Of a stretch of 55,582 nucleotides of DNA, positions 33,201 to 41,934 are shown in pieces. The stretch is taken from assembly GCA_009693235.1 (NCBI GenBank), contig SHXR01000024.1, forward strand, positions 1-55,582, given 5' to 3'. A program made the position numbers and the translations under genes. The DNA is from Betaproteobacteria bacterium. Lineage in GTDB: Bacteria; Pseudomonadota; Gammaproteobacteria; Burkholderiales; SG8-39. The notes under the pieces were generated by a model. The model was given only the letters and a program-made list of their open reading frames with translations, was not told where the DNA came from and did not search any database. The number at the start of each line of letters is the position of its first letter. Position 1 is the stretch's first letter.

Positions 33201-33959
33201 TCAGCCTACCGTGCTGAATCCGCCGCTGACGCTTACCACCTGTCCGGTGATCCAGCTCGCGCCTTCGGAGGCAAGATAGGCCACCAGCGTCGAGACATCC
33301 TGCGCCTTGCCGAGTCGACGCAACGGATAGTTGCGGATGATCTTGTCCATATTCGCTTCCAGCCATTTTGAGTCGGAATGGCTTGTTACGACGAGCCCAA
33401 GCGACACCGCATTCACAGTGATCCAGTTGCGGCCCAATTCTTTCGCGAGCGACTTGGTGAGCGCGAGCACGCCGCCACGGGAGGCCGCGGTAATGGCCAG
33501 ACCCGATTCGCCGACGCGTGCGGAATCGCCAACCAGGTTGATGATCCGGCCGCCACTTTGTTTGGCGATATGCGGGACGGCCGCATGACAGCAGTGAATC
33601 ACGCTGTAGAGGCCGACATCGATTTGCTTCTTCCAATCTTCAGGGGTCGTATCGGTGAAGCGCTGGCGTTGCACATAGCCCGCGTTGTTGACGAGAATGT
33701 CGAGGCGCCCATGATCCCGGGCGATGCTATCGACCATACCCTTCACCGCGGCGAAATCGGTGACATCGGCTTTGTACAGCTTGCCGTTGCCGCCTTTAGC
33801 TTTGATCTGCGCAAGCGTCTCTTCCGCATCCTTTTGTGAATGCAGATAGTTGATCGCGACGGTGGCGCCTTCGGCCGCGAGTGCGAGCGCGATTTCACGA
33901 CCGGTGTCGCGGGCTGCGCCGGTAACGAGTGCTACTTTGCCTTTGAGGGCGTAGTCCAT
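33201..33959 (-). CDS. SDR-fold protein lacking the catalytic tetrad
   Basis: A 252-residue short-chain dehydrogenase/reductase-fold protein with a good TAGGAGA ribosome site before ATG 33959. The fold is clear: VALVTGAARDTGREIALALA, LDILVNNAGYVQ, GGRIINLV, ITVNAVSLGLVVT, ITGQVVSVSGG. However, the active-site positions are all replaced: the tetrad Asn is Gly116 (IDVGLYS), the Ser is Gly144 (NLVGDSA), the Tyr is Thr157 and the Lys is Arg161 (LAITAASRGGV). The middle Gly of TGxxxGxG is Asp18. The rest of the protein is well preserved, which argues for selection on a non-dehydrogenase role (binding, scaffold or other chemistry) over simple decay. It lies between the molybdenum hydroxylase subunits and the MBL hydrolase. 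Confidence 0.9.
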   Translation of the reverse strand: MDYALKGKVALVTGAARDTGREIALALAAEGATVAINYLHSQKDAEETLAQIKAKGGNGKLYKADVTDFAAVKGMVDSIARDHGRLDILVNNAGYVQRQRFTDTTPEDWKKQIDVGLYSVIHCCHAAVPHIAKQSGGRIINLVGDSARVGESGLAITAASRGGVLALTKSLAKELGRNWITVNAVSLGLVVTSHSDSKWLEANMDKIIRNYPLRRLGKAQDVSTLVAYLASEGASWITGQVVSVSGGFSTVG

Positions 33960-33984
33960 GGTTTTCTCCTACGTTAAGGATTGT

Positions 33985-34106
33985 TGAACCGCAAAGGACG
34001 CGATGGAAAAGCACCGAAGTTTGAGAGCATTGCTGCTTGGTACGCCCTAAATTTCTGGAGTGCCGATCCCGGTTTCCTTCGCGTCCATTGCGTCCTTTGC
34101 GGTTCA
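33985..34106. repeat. Inverted-repeat element, copy B (9-nt periodic arms)
   Basis: 122 bp with 22-nt terminal arms, TGAACCGCAAAGGACGCGATGG at 33985-34006 (shown here as its key units TGAACCGCAAAGG and ACGCGATGG) and the complement at 34085-34106 with one mismatch. The right arm adds a third 9-nt unit. The right terminus supplies the stop codon of the large-subunit gene at 34104. It lies between co-directional genes. Confidence 0.85.
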
Positions 34107-36470
34107 TCGTTTTTGTTTGCTAGCCTGCTCCACCAACCGAAAGATCCGTTCCGGTGTGGCTGGTAGTTCGTTGATCTCGATGCCAAGGGGTGATAGTGCA
34201 TCGCTCACCGCGTTGGCAATCGCCGCCGGCGCGCCGATCGTGCCGCCTTCGCCCATGCCGCGAAAGCCGCCCAGCGTCGAGGGCGATTCCGCCTCGACAT
34301 GCAGAACGTCCATCATGGGGATTCCGGTCGCCGAGGGCAGTACGTAATCCATAAGGCTGCCGGTCATCAACTGGCCGTCCTCACTGTATACAACTTCTTC
34401 GAGCAGCGCGGCACCGATGCCTTGTGCAACGCCGCCATGTACCTGCCCCTCCACGATCATTGGATTGACGACGCGGCCGCAATCTTCCGCGACGACGTAT
34501 CGCAGGACATGGACCTGATAGCTGATCGGATCCACTTCGACCATCGCGATATGGGAGGCGCTCGATGTCGTTCCAACGACCGGGTCATAGAGGCGCGTGG
34601 CCTCCAACTCCTGTTGCAGTTCCTTGGGGAGTCGCGAGAATTCGACATAGACCTTCCGCGCGAGTTCCTTGAAGGTCATACGTCGATCGGTGCCGCGTAC
34701 GAAGATGATGCCATTCGATGCATCCAGATCCTCGACCGCCGCTTCCATGAGATGTGAAGCCGCAAGCATCACTTTTTCGCGCACGGCACCGGCTGCAAGC
34801 TTCGCCGCGCCGCCCGCCAGCACGGTGCTGCGACTGGCATAGGTGCCCGTCACATAGGCGCGACCTGCGGTATCTCCTTGGATGATGCGGATGTCTTCCA
34901 TGCGAACACCCAGATCATCGGCGACGATTTGCGCAAGCGTGGTCTCGAGCCCCTGTCCGTGCGAGGCCACACCGAAGATGGCGGTAACGGCACCGGTGGC
35001 ATCGATACGGATGGTGGCCGTTTCGGTGCCGGTGTTCACCGGCATGCCGGGGGCGGCCGGAATCTTCGAGCCGATGCCGGTGAGCTCCGCGTAGGAAGCG
35101 ATGCCGATACCGATCCAACGGCCTGCTGCGCGCGCCGCGTGTTGCATGGTACGAAGAGCGGCGTAGTCGGCCTTTTGGCAGGCGGCATCGAGGCATTCGA
35201 TGAAAGCAGAACGATCCCAGACGATCCCCGATGCCACTTTGTAGGGAAACTCGTCTTCGCGCACTAAATTCTTCAGGCGCATGGCAACCGGATCGATCCC
35301 TAGCTTGACTGCCGCCATATCGATCAGACGCTCCATCACGAAGGTGGAGACCGGTCGGCCGACACCCCGATAAGGACCCAGCGGCACCTTCGGCGTAATG
35401 ACCCCGCGTACCTTGCCGAGATAGTTGGCGAGTCGGTAAGGGCCGGGCAGGAAACTCACCACTTGCACCGGTTCGATCGCGGCGGTCCACGGATACACCG
35501 AATACGCGCCGACATCGCCGGTGACATCGGCGCTTAACGCAAGCAACGTGCCGTCCGCCGCGACGCCTAATTCCGCATCGATCACTTCATCGAATGCTTG
35601 GGATGTGGAGGAAAGATCTTCGAGCCGGTCGCTGGTGTACTTGACGGGTTTGCCAAGCCGCCGAGCGAGCACGCACACGAGAATCTCTTCGGGATACACG
35701 GAAGTCTTCGCACCGAAGCCGCCACCGACATCGGGCGCGATCACCCGCACGCTGTTGCCGGGTAAATCGAGCAGCTCAGCAAGCGATTCGCGCACGATGC
35801 CCGGTACCTGCGTCGAGGTATGCAGCGTCAATTCACGCCGGCCGCCATTGAATTCGGCAAGATAGCTGCGGCTTTCTAGTGCGAGCGCTGCCTTGCGAAA
35901 AAAACGAAAGCGGCCCTTGACTCTGACCTGTGCGGCGGCCATCGCGGCAGGCACATCACCGCGGACGAATTCACGCGCCAGGGCGATATTCGAGCCGAGG
36001 GAAGGATGCACGAGCGGCGCGCTCGGGCGGGTGGCTTCTTCCGGATCGGTGCAAGCGGCCAACGGCTCATAATCAATCTCCACTTTGCGCAGCGCATCTT
36101 CGGCAAGATAGCGCGACGTGGCGACCACCGCGACGACTGCCTCGCCGACGTGATGCACCGTGTCTTTCGCAAGAATCGGCAACGGGACCGCGCGGTACTC
36201 CTTCATTTTAGACGTCGCGAGAATCGGTTTCGCCGCCCCGTCGATATCGGCGGCGGTGAAGATGCCAATGACGCCTGGCATGCGCTTGGCTTCCGCGGTG
36301 TTGATGTGAACGATGCGGGCAAATGGATGGACGCTGCGTACCAACCCAACGTGGAGCATCCCGTTCGGACGAAAATCGTCGGTGTAGGCACCCTGGCCGG
36401 TCAAGAGGCGGGGATCTTCAACGCGCTTGACGCTCGCGCCGACGAGTTTGGGGCGGGTGGTCTCTAGCAT
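34104..36470 (-). CDS. Molybdenum hydroxylase large subunit (CO dehydrogenase/xanthine dehydrogenase family)
   Basis: A 788-residue molybdopterin-binding subunit. Motifs: VGASVKRVEDPRLLTGQGAY, the cofactor region VIAPDVGGGFGAKTSVYPEE, GPYRGVGRPVSTFVMERLID, GVASHGQGLETTLAQIV and the C-terminal GFRGMGEGGTIGAPAAIANA with its catalytic-type Glu. The PYRGVGR loop differs from the AYRCSFR of true CO dehydrogenase, so it is an organic-substrate hydroxylase (aldehyde, N-heterocycle or similar). It is the third gene in an FAD - 2Fe-2S - Mo operon with an inverted-repeat element on each side. Its last codons KQKR end in a TGA that belongs to repeat copy B. Confidence 0.95.
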   Translation of the reverse strand: MLETTRPKLVGASVKRVEDPRLLTGQGAYTDDFRPNGMLHVGLVRSVHPFARIVHINTAEAKRMPGVIGIFTAADIDGAAKPILATSKMKEYRAVPLPILAKDTVHHVGEAVVAVVATSRYLAEDALRKVEIDYEPLAACTDPEEATRPSAPLVHPSLGSNIALAREFVRGDVPAAMAAAQVRVKGRFRFFRKAALALESRSYLAEFNGGRRELTLHTSTQVPGIVRESLAELLDLPGNSVRVIAPDVGGGFGAKTSVYPEEILVCVLARRLGKPVKYTSDRLEDLSSTSQAFDEVIDAELGVAADGTLLALSADVTGDVGAYSVYPWTAAIEPVQVVSFLPGPYRLANYLGKVRGVITPKVPLGPYRGVGRPVSTFVMERLIDMAAVKLGIDPVAMRLKNLVREDEFPYKVASGIVWDRSAFIECLDAACQKADYAALRTMQHAARAAGRWIGIGIASYAELTGIGSKIPAAPGMPVNTGTETATIRIDATGAVTAIFGVASHGQGLETTLAQIVADDLGVRMEDIRIIQGDTAGRAYVTGTYASRSTVLAGGAAKLAAGAVREKVMLAASHLMEAAVEDLDASNGIIFVRGTDRRMTFKELARKVYVEFSRLPKELQQELEATRLYDPVVGTTSSASHIAMVEVDPISYQVHVLRYVVAEDCGRVVNPMIVEGQVHGGVAQGIGAALLEEVVYSEDGQLMTGSLMDYVLPSATGIPMMDVLHVEAESPSTLGGFRGMGEGGTIGAPAAIANAVSDALSPLGIEINELPATPERIFRLVEQASKQKR

Positions 36471-36510
36471 TTACGGAGTCATTCTTCTACGGCGGTCAGG
36501 AACTCAGAAA

Positions 36511-36636
36511 ATTGAAGCGGAGGACGCGGAGGGTTAATGCGTTGATGGAAATTTTATTACCGCCATATTTGAGGATGAACATTCGTCATTGGGGCTGAGA
36601 ATTCATCGATTTCCTCCGTGTCCTCCGCGGTGAATT
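36511..36636. repeat. Inverted-repeat element, copy C (9-nt periodic arms, GGAGG variant)
   Basis: About 126 bp with arms GCGGAGGACGCGGAGG (36517-36532) and its complement CCTCCGTGTCCTCCGC (36613-36628), one mismatch. The unit is GCGGAGGAC in place of GCAAAGGAC, so it is a variant of the same 9-nt design. It separates the 2Fe-2S and Mo subunit genes, which are normally adjacent. Confidence 0.75.
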
Positions 36637-36638
36637 TC

Positions 36639-37124
36639 TTAGAGGTTCGACGCACGAATGACCTTTGCCGCCTCACGAACGGCAATCACGATATTTTGGT
36701 ACCCGGTGCAGCGGCAAAGATTCCCCGACAAGCCATCGCGAATCTCCGCGTCGTTGGCAAGCGGGCGCTTGCGGATGAGATCCAGTGCAGTCATCAGCAT
36801 GCCGGGTGTGCAATACCCGCATTGCAGCGCGTGATGGGTGCGGAACGCTTCTTGAAGAGGATGCAGTGCATCGATCGTCCCAAGGCTTTCGACTGTCTCA
36901 ACCGTCCCGCCATCGGCCTGCACCGCGAACATCAGACACGACCGCGTGCTATCACCGTTGACGATTACGGTGCAAGCGCCACACACACCGTGTTCACAGC
37001 CGAAATGCGTGCCAGTGAGAGCGAGCGTTGTTCGCAAAAAATCGCCAAGCAGCATGCGTGGTTCGACATCGCACTCGATGGGAGAGCCATTGACCGTAAC
37101 GCGAATGTGCGCCGATTCGCTCAT
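36639..37124 (-). CDS. Molybdenum hydroxylase 2Fe-2S subunit
   Basis: A 161-residue small subunit with two [2Fe-2S] clusters. The plant-ferredoxin-type site is CEHGVCGACTVIV (with a fourth Cys in STRSCLMFAV) and the C-terminal site is CGYCTPGM plus LCRCTGYQNIVIAV. The start at 37124 (MSESAHIRVTVNG) overlaps the FAD-subunit stop by 4 bp (ATGA). It carries electrons from the molybdenum site to FAD. The length is normal for the family. Confidence 0.96.
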   Translation of the reverse strand: MSESAHIRVTVNGSPIECDVEPRMLLGDFLRTTLALTGTHFGCEHGVCGACTVIVNGDSTRSCLMFAVQADGGTVETVESLGTIDALHPLQEAFRTHHALQCGYCTPGMLMTALDLIRKRPLANDAEIRDGLSGNLCRCTGYQNIVIAVREAAKVIRASNL

Positions 37125-37984
37125 GATCGCGCTCCGGCGGCGACATCGATCCCGCGCGCAACAAGATGCCCAACGAGATGCCGCCGGTAGTCCGCCGACC
37201 CTTGCAGATCGGACTGTGGCTCGCACTGATCGCGCACGATTGCCGCTGCGGCATTGGCCATCGCCGCATCGATCGTCTGTCCGATCAACGTGCGTTCGGC
37301 CTGCGGGAAGCGTATCGGTGTTGCGCCCACGCCCGCGAGCGCAATGCGCGCATCGGTGCATCGCCCGCCTTGCTGCGTGATCGTGACAGCCACCGCGGCC
37401 ACTGCGAAATCGCCGGGGCGGCGCGATATTTCTTCGAAAGACCAGCCGGTTGCAGGGGGGAGTTTCGGGAGTGTGACCGCGGTGAGGATCTCGGTCGGTT
37501 CGAGAGCGGTGGCCAGCGAACCCCGGAAAAAATCTTTCGCTGCAATCGTCCGCTTACCCTTGCCCGATTGCGTAGTGATAGAGGCATCTAGCAGCATCGC
37601 CAGCATCGGTAATTCGGCGGCCGGATCGGCATGGGCGAGGCTGCCGCCGATCGTGCCGCGATTGCGCACGCCAAAGTGTGCAACATGCGACATGGCCGCC
37701 GTAACGATCGGGAACGCATCGGCAATCAGCGGTGCGTTTTCCGTTGTCTTGTGGCGGGTCAGGGCGCCGATGTGAAGGCTACCCGCAGCGTCTTGAATAC
37801 CGTCAAGACCCGGAATGCGATTGATATCGACCAGCCAAGCCGGTTCAAGAAGCCGGAAATTGAGCATCGGCACCAGGCTTTGCCCACCAGCCAGCACCTT
37901 CGCTTCGCCATCCGAGCAGGCGAGGGCGTCGATCGCTTCATCAAGCGTGCGTGCGGCAAGGTATTTGAATGGCGGTGGTTTCAT
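37121..37984 (-). CDS. Molybdenum hydroxylase FAD-binding subunit
   Basis: A 287-residue medium subunit (CoxM type) holding FAD and passing electrons to the final acceptor. FAD motifs are KVLAGGQSLVPMLNFRLL (about 30-47) and NRGTIGGSLAHADPAAELP (about 108-126), and the C-terminal domain has VSRRPGDFAVAAVAV in the form ISRRPGDFAV. It is the first gene of the minus-strand operon FAD, 2Fe-2S, Mo subunit, SDR-like, MBL hydrolase, probably also the exporter. The promoter must lie in the 164 bp before the divergent lipocalin-like gene; no clear hexamers were found. Confidence 0.95.
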   Translation of the reverse strand: MKPPPFKYLAARTLDEAIDALACSDGEAKVLAGGQSLVPMLNFRLLEPAWLVDINRIPGLDGIQDAAGSLHIGALTRHKTTENAPLIADAFPIVTAAMSHVAHFGVRNRGTIGGSLAHADPAAELPMLAMLLDASITTQSGKGKRTIAAKDFFRGSLATALEPTEILTAVTLPKLPPATGWSFEEISRRPGDFAVAAVAVTITQQGGRCTDARIALAGVGATPIRFPQAERTLIGQTIDAAMANAAAAIVRDQCEPQSDLQGSADYRRHLVGHLVARGIDVAAGARS

Positions 37985-38148
37985 CTGCTGGGAGGAAGGA
38001 AACGGTCTGCGGCAAAGCGGGGCGCAGCTTATCGCGAATCACCGAGTCGGGCAGGGACGGGCGGGCTTGATTCAAGGTGATGAAGTGTCCATGAAAGGGG
38101 TTCTGAGGGACTCTGCTATGCTTTTTCGTTCCTCAATGAGCCCGTGCT

Positions 38149-38583
38149 ATGCAGAGCAATGCCGAACAACTTCTTGGTGCCTGGCGCCTGGCGCGTTGGA
38201 CCATTGCATACAGCGACGGCCGCGCACCCACCATGCCGTTTGGTGAGTCGGTGACGGGCCTCCTCATTTACTCGAATGACGGCCATATGAGCGGCAATAT
38301 CGCTCATGTGGGTCGGTTGCCGATGTCCTGCGAGAGCGCGCGGATGGCGCCGACAGACGAGAAGATCCGTGCCTTCGATACATTTTTCAGCTACGCCGGT
38401 ACCTACCAGGTGGCGGGCGATGAAGTCATTCATCACGTCACGATGGCGTTGTTTCCAAATTTGGTTGGCACCGTGCAGCGCCGGAAGATGCGCTTTTCGG
38501 AGGAAGGACTGGAACTGTCGGCGGAAGATCTGTTACCCGGGTCCACGGTGAAGCGCATCCACCGGTTGCAATGGTGCCGGTGA
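38149..38583 (+). CDS. Lipocalin-like domain protein
   Basis: A 144-residue protein resembling the bacterial lipocalin-like domain family (about 130-150 residues). Typical features: LLGAWRLARWTIAYSDGR, GLLIYSNDGHMSGNIA, FDTFFSYAGTYQVAGDEVIH HVTMALFPN region (broken here for length), and the strand-rich C-terminal half. No signal peptide is present, so it acts in the cytoplasm; members often sit in catabolic operons and bind small ligands or act as isomerase-like proteins, but function is not established. An extended -10-like TGCTATGCT is seen at about 38115-38123. It is divergent from the FAD subunit and convergent with the frameshifted hydrolase. Confidence 0.85.
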   Translation: MQSNAEQLLGAWRLARWTIAYSDGRAPTMPFGESVTGLLIYSNDGHMSGNIAHVGRLPMSCESARMAPTDEKIRAFDTFFSYAGTYQVAGDEVIHHVTMALFPNLVGTVQRRKMRFSEEGLELSAEDLLPGSTVKRIHRLQWCR

Positions 38584-38633
38584 ATGCCCGATTGTTTCGT
38601 TGGCACGCCGCCAGATCGTAAGAAGCGTGTTCA

Positions 38634-39570
38634 TTAAGGCCGAATAGCGAAGCGCTCGCGCAGCCAAGCGCATGCGCTGTCGATGGTGCGTGCAACCGCC
38701 TCGATCTCATCTACCCAGCGGATAAAGCCGTGATTCATGCCTTCGCATCGGTGTACCACGGTTGCGACGCCGGCTAGTTGTAGGCGCTGGCCATAGGCCT
38801 CGCCTTCGTCGCGCAGCACGTCAAACTCCGCCGTGAAGATACATGCGGTCGGCAATTGCGCGAAGGAGTGAGCACGCATCGGCGCGGCACGCGGGTCGTC
38901 TGCTTCACCGGCTTCGGTCAAGTAGTGGTTCCAGAACCATTGCATGCCGCTTTGCGTGAGTCCGTAGCCGTTCGCAAGCTCCACGTACGATCGGGTCGGC
39001 GGAGCGTAGTGATCGGTCACCGGATAGAAGAGCAGTTGGCCGCACAGGCCCGGTCCGCCGTCATCGCGCAGTTGCAGCGCGGTCGCGGCGGCGAGGCAAC
39101 CTCCCGCGCTGTCGCCAGCAATGGCAATACGCGCAGGATCACCGCCGATTTGGCCCGCATTCGTTGCGACCCACCGGGTTGCGGCAAGACAATCGTCCGG
39201 CCCCGCCGGAAATTTGTGTTCCGGTGCCAGGCGATAGTCGACCGATACGACGATGCACCCCCGCACCCCAGTAGAGGCGCCGGCAAATATCGTCATGCGT
39301 GTCGAGATCGAGCAGCACAAAGCCGCTGCCATGAAAGAATACGAGCACAGGCATAAGGCTGGCGCTCTCCGGCCAGTAGATGCGAACCGGGATGGTTCCG
39401 CCGGGACCGGGAATGCCACGATTCTCCGCGGCCCGCACCGGTATCGGCGGCTCGCGCGGCGGATAGGCGAGCTTCACCTGCGCGCGGGCCTTTGCCACCG
39501 GCAAGGTGTGATAGGGTGGAAAGTTTTCCGCGGCTTTGAGTGCGCGGACGATGCGAGGATGTAATGGCAT
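38634..39570 (-). pseudogene. Alpha/beta hydrolase (HSL/fold-3 type), frameshifted
   Basis: The gene is split between two frames. From ATG 39570 the first frame gives MPLHPRIVRALKAAE and the oxyanion segment [20 protein letters not shown] up to about RRLYWGAG. The remainder continues one base later as [38 protein letters not shown] (nucleophile Ser), [13 protein letters not shown] (Asp) and [11 protein letters not shown] (His), ending at 38634. The switch is at a C5 (G5 on the coding strand) at 39258-39262; four instead of five would restore one reading frame of about 311 residues. All triad parts survive, so the break is recent or a sequencing error. It is the last gene of the long AtuA/LIV operon, 17 bp after the small AtuA gene. 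Confidence 0.85.
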
Positions 39571-39587
39571 CTGGATCGCGTGGAGCG

Positions 39588-39896
39588 CTACGGCAATTCC
39601 AGTTCCAGCAGCAGCGATGCGGCTGCCTTCTGCCAGTGCAGGCCGGCGTGGAGTGAAGCTTGTACGCCGCCTGGCAACGCTCGCGGAGCTACGAACTTCA
39701 ATGCCCGCAACTTCGGTAGCTCATAGCGCTCGACCGGGCTTGGTGCCACCTGCGCAAGAATCGCCGCAACACGTTCAACGGTCAACGTTTGGCAAATCCG
39801 TGTGTAGGCCGCATTGTCATAGGCCACGATGGTGAGATCGAGCACATCGCCTTTGTCGCCCGATCGCCCAGTGGCGATAGCGCCGATCTTCATCAT
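39588..39896 (-). CDS. AtuA C-terminal-type small protein
   Basis: A 102-residue protein matching the small domain that in some AtuA proteins is fused at the C-terminus. It has IGAIATGRSGDKGDVLDLTI at the N-terminus and RALKFVAPRALPGGVQASLH towards the middle, both typical. The ATG at 39896 overlaps the AtuA stop (ATGA), so the two halves are translated together and probably form one complex. AtuA is required for citronellol/geraniol use in Pseudomonas but its biochemical role is not known. Confidence 0.9.
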   Translation of the reverse strand: MMKIGAIATGRSGDKGDVLDLTIVAYDNAAYTRICQTLTVERVAAILAQVAPSPVERYELPKLRALKFVAPRALPGGVQASLHAGLHWQKAAASLLLELELP

Positions 39897-41221
39897 TGAT
39901 TCGCCCATTCGATGCGGGTCGGTACGCGATCACGCGCGATGAAGCCGGTGATCGATTCGATGCGCGGGCGCCGTTCACTGCGCACGCTGCCGCCGCCGGC
40001 CGGACCGGAAATCGTGAGCGTATAGACCTCGTCTTCCACCATCTGTGCGATTTCCGCGTCATCGCAGCGGACCGAGACATGGACGCGCAGTTCAGGTGGC
40101 TCGGCGAGCAACGGGAGCGAAGCGGCACCCAGCACGGAATCCACGCCGACCAGATCGATGCGAACATCCGCCGGCGCCAGATCATCTAGAAGTCGCATGC
40201 GTAGGATGTCGGCAGCATTGCGTGCCCGCTGCAACGCGCCGGTGCCTGCATAGGCGATCTCGATGTCGGCGACCAATCCACGACGCGCGAGAAAGCCGAT
40301 CACCTTGAGCCGCTCCGGTCGCGGGCGTGCGCGCGCGCCGGTCATTCGCACCCGATTAAGTCCCAACTGTTCGAATTCGATGTTAGAAAAATCAAGCACC
40401 GCATCGGGCGTAATGTAAGCGCGTGGATCGTGCACCTCATAGAGCAGTTGCAAGGTGCAGCCTGCGGCGTTCAAGCGCCCTGGCTCGCCATCCAGGAGGC
40501 GAATGATCGCGGTGCCGTCCGCTTGCAGCTCGCCAATCGGATAACCAAGCCGTGCGTACTCGGCCACGCTCAAGTCTGGTTGATTGGGTTCGCTCAGATT
40601 GCCACCGGACAATTGCCCAGAGCATTCGAGCAGATGTCCCAGCGTCAGCGCACCGGCGAGTCCGGCCGCGTCAAGGGTCATGGCGTGCACTGGTGCGGCG
40701 GCGAAGAGCGATGAATCGGCAACGCGACCGGTAATCACGACATCGGCGCCACCCGTCAAGGCTTCCACCATCGGGTCGATGCCAAGATAGGCATGCGCGC
40801 CGATCCATTCGCCACCGGCGGTCGGTTCCATCCACTCGATGTCGTTCACGCGATTGCCGACATCATCGCCGATCACCGCCGCGATACGAAGATTGCCGGC
40901 GCCGGTTTCTTGTGCGAGCTTACGCGCTGCGCGTGCGGCAGCAGCCGGATTCGCCGCGCCAAGATTCGTCAGCACGCGGCAACGCTTGCCGGTTGTGGCA
41001 AGCAGTGGGCGAAGGCGGCGGCGTAGACGCGGATCGTAGCCGCCATCGGATGAAGCCTGTCGTCCGCGTAGCGCGGCAATCAGCGTGCGCTCGGCAAGAC
41101 ACTCAAGCGCGATGGCATCGACGGTTCCAGAGCGCGCCATGTTGACCGCAGGTTCAATCCGATCGCCGGCGAATCCGGCGCCCGCGCCGATCACAAAGAT
41201 TGATTGCTTGGTGGTCATCAA
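39893..41221 (-). CDS. AtuA-like protein (acyclic terpene utilisation family, DUF1446)
   Basis: A 442-residue protein of the AtuA/DUF1446 family. Signatures: FVIGAGAGFAGDRIEPAVNM, DAIALECLAERTLI, VLTNLGAANPAAAAR, GGADVVITGRVADSSLF and the LGHLLECSGQLSGGN stretch. It overlaps both its neighbours by 4 bp (livF upstream, small AtuA downstream). The other atu genes of terpene degradation (geranyl-CoA carboxylase subunits, AtuD, AtuE) are absent here, so a terpene substrate is only suggestive; AtuA-like genes occur widely next to CaiB, LIV and hydantoinase genes. Confidence 0.92.
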   Translation of the reverse strand: MMTTKQSIFVIGAGAGFAGDRIEPAVNMARSGTVDAIALECLAERTLIAALRGRQASSDGGYDPRLRRRLRPLLATTGKRCRVLTNLGAANPAAAARAARKLAQETGAGNLRIAAVIGDDVGNRVNDIEWMEPTAGGEWIGAHAYLGIDPMVEALTGGADVVITGRVADSSLFAAAPVHAMTLDAAGLAGALTLGHLLECSGQLSGGNLSEPNQPDLSVAEYARLGYPIGELQADGTAIIRLLDGEPGRLNAAGCTLQLLYEVHDPRAYITPDAVLDFSNIEFEQLGLNRVRMTGARARPRPERLKVIGFLARRGLVADIEIAYAGTGALQRARNAADILRMRLLDDLAPADVRIDLVGVDSVLGAASLPLLAEPPELRVHVSVRCDDAEIAQMVEDEVYTLTISGPAGGGSVRSERRPRIESITGFIARDRVPTRIEWANQ

Positions 41222-41934
41222 AGTCCCATATAAGCGCGTTGCACATCCGGATCGTTCATCAATTCGGCACCCGACCCGGTCTTGACGATCCGCCCGCGTT
41301 CAATCACATAGGCGCGCTGCGCGATCTCCGGCGCATCTTCGACATGCTGTTCGACCAGCAGCACGGTGACATTGCGCGATGCGACCACCGAGCGGAGCAT
41401 GTCGAACACACGCTCCACCATGACAGGTGAAAGCCCCGCCGAGGGTTCATCCAGCATCAACAGACGCGGACGGCTCATCAGCGCGCGTGCGATGGCACAC
41501 ATCTGGCGCTCACCACCCGACAGCGAGCCGGCGAGTTGCGTCTTGCGTTCGGCCAGAATCGGAAAGAGCATCATGACTTCATCGAGGGTGGTACGTGTCT
41601 TCTCGCGCGAGCTTGGATTGAAGGCGCCCAGTTCGAGATTCTCAAGCACGGTCATGAAGGGAAAGAGGCGCCCGCCCTCCGGCACCAGCGCCAAACCTTG
41701 GCCGACGATATCGTGCGCTGGCGTGCTGCCGATCGGACGACCGTCAAACGCGATGCGGCCCGCCGATGGCTGAATGATCCCGGCGATGGTACGAAGCAGC
41801 GTGGTCTTGCCAACCCCATTGGCGCCGATCACTGCGACGACTTCGCCGCTATCCACATAAAGACCGATGTCGTGCAACACCGGTGCGAGCCCGTAACCGG
41901 CGGACATACCGAGGACTTCCAGCAGCCGGCTCAT
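41218..41934 (-). CDS. livF: Branched-chain-type ABC transporter ATPase LivF (second system)
   Basis: A 238-residue LivF ATPase. Walker A VIGANGVGKTTLLRTIAG, LVPEGGRLFPFMTVLENLEL, signature LSGGERQMCAIARALM, Walker B LLMLDEPSAGLSPVM and the switch LLVEQHVEDA are intact. It overlaps livG by 4 bp upstream and AtuA downstream. Since the paired LivG carries a damaged Walker B, this subunit would have to supply the only full ATP site residues of that kind. Confidence 0.95.
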   Translation of the reverse strand: MSRLLEVLGMSAGYGLAPVLHDIGLYVDSGEVVAVIGANGVGKTTLLRTIAGIIQPSAGRIAFDGRPIGSTPAHDIVGQGLALVPEGGRLFPFMTVLENLELGAFNPSSREKTRTTLDEVMMLFPILAERKTQLAGSLSGGERQMCAIARALMSRPRLLMLDEPSAGLSPVMVERVFDMLRSVVASRNVTVLLVEQHVEDAPEIAQRAYVIERGRIVKTGSGAELMNDPDVQRAYMGL

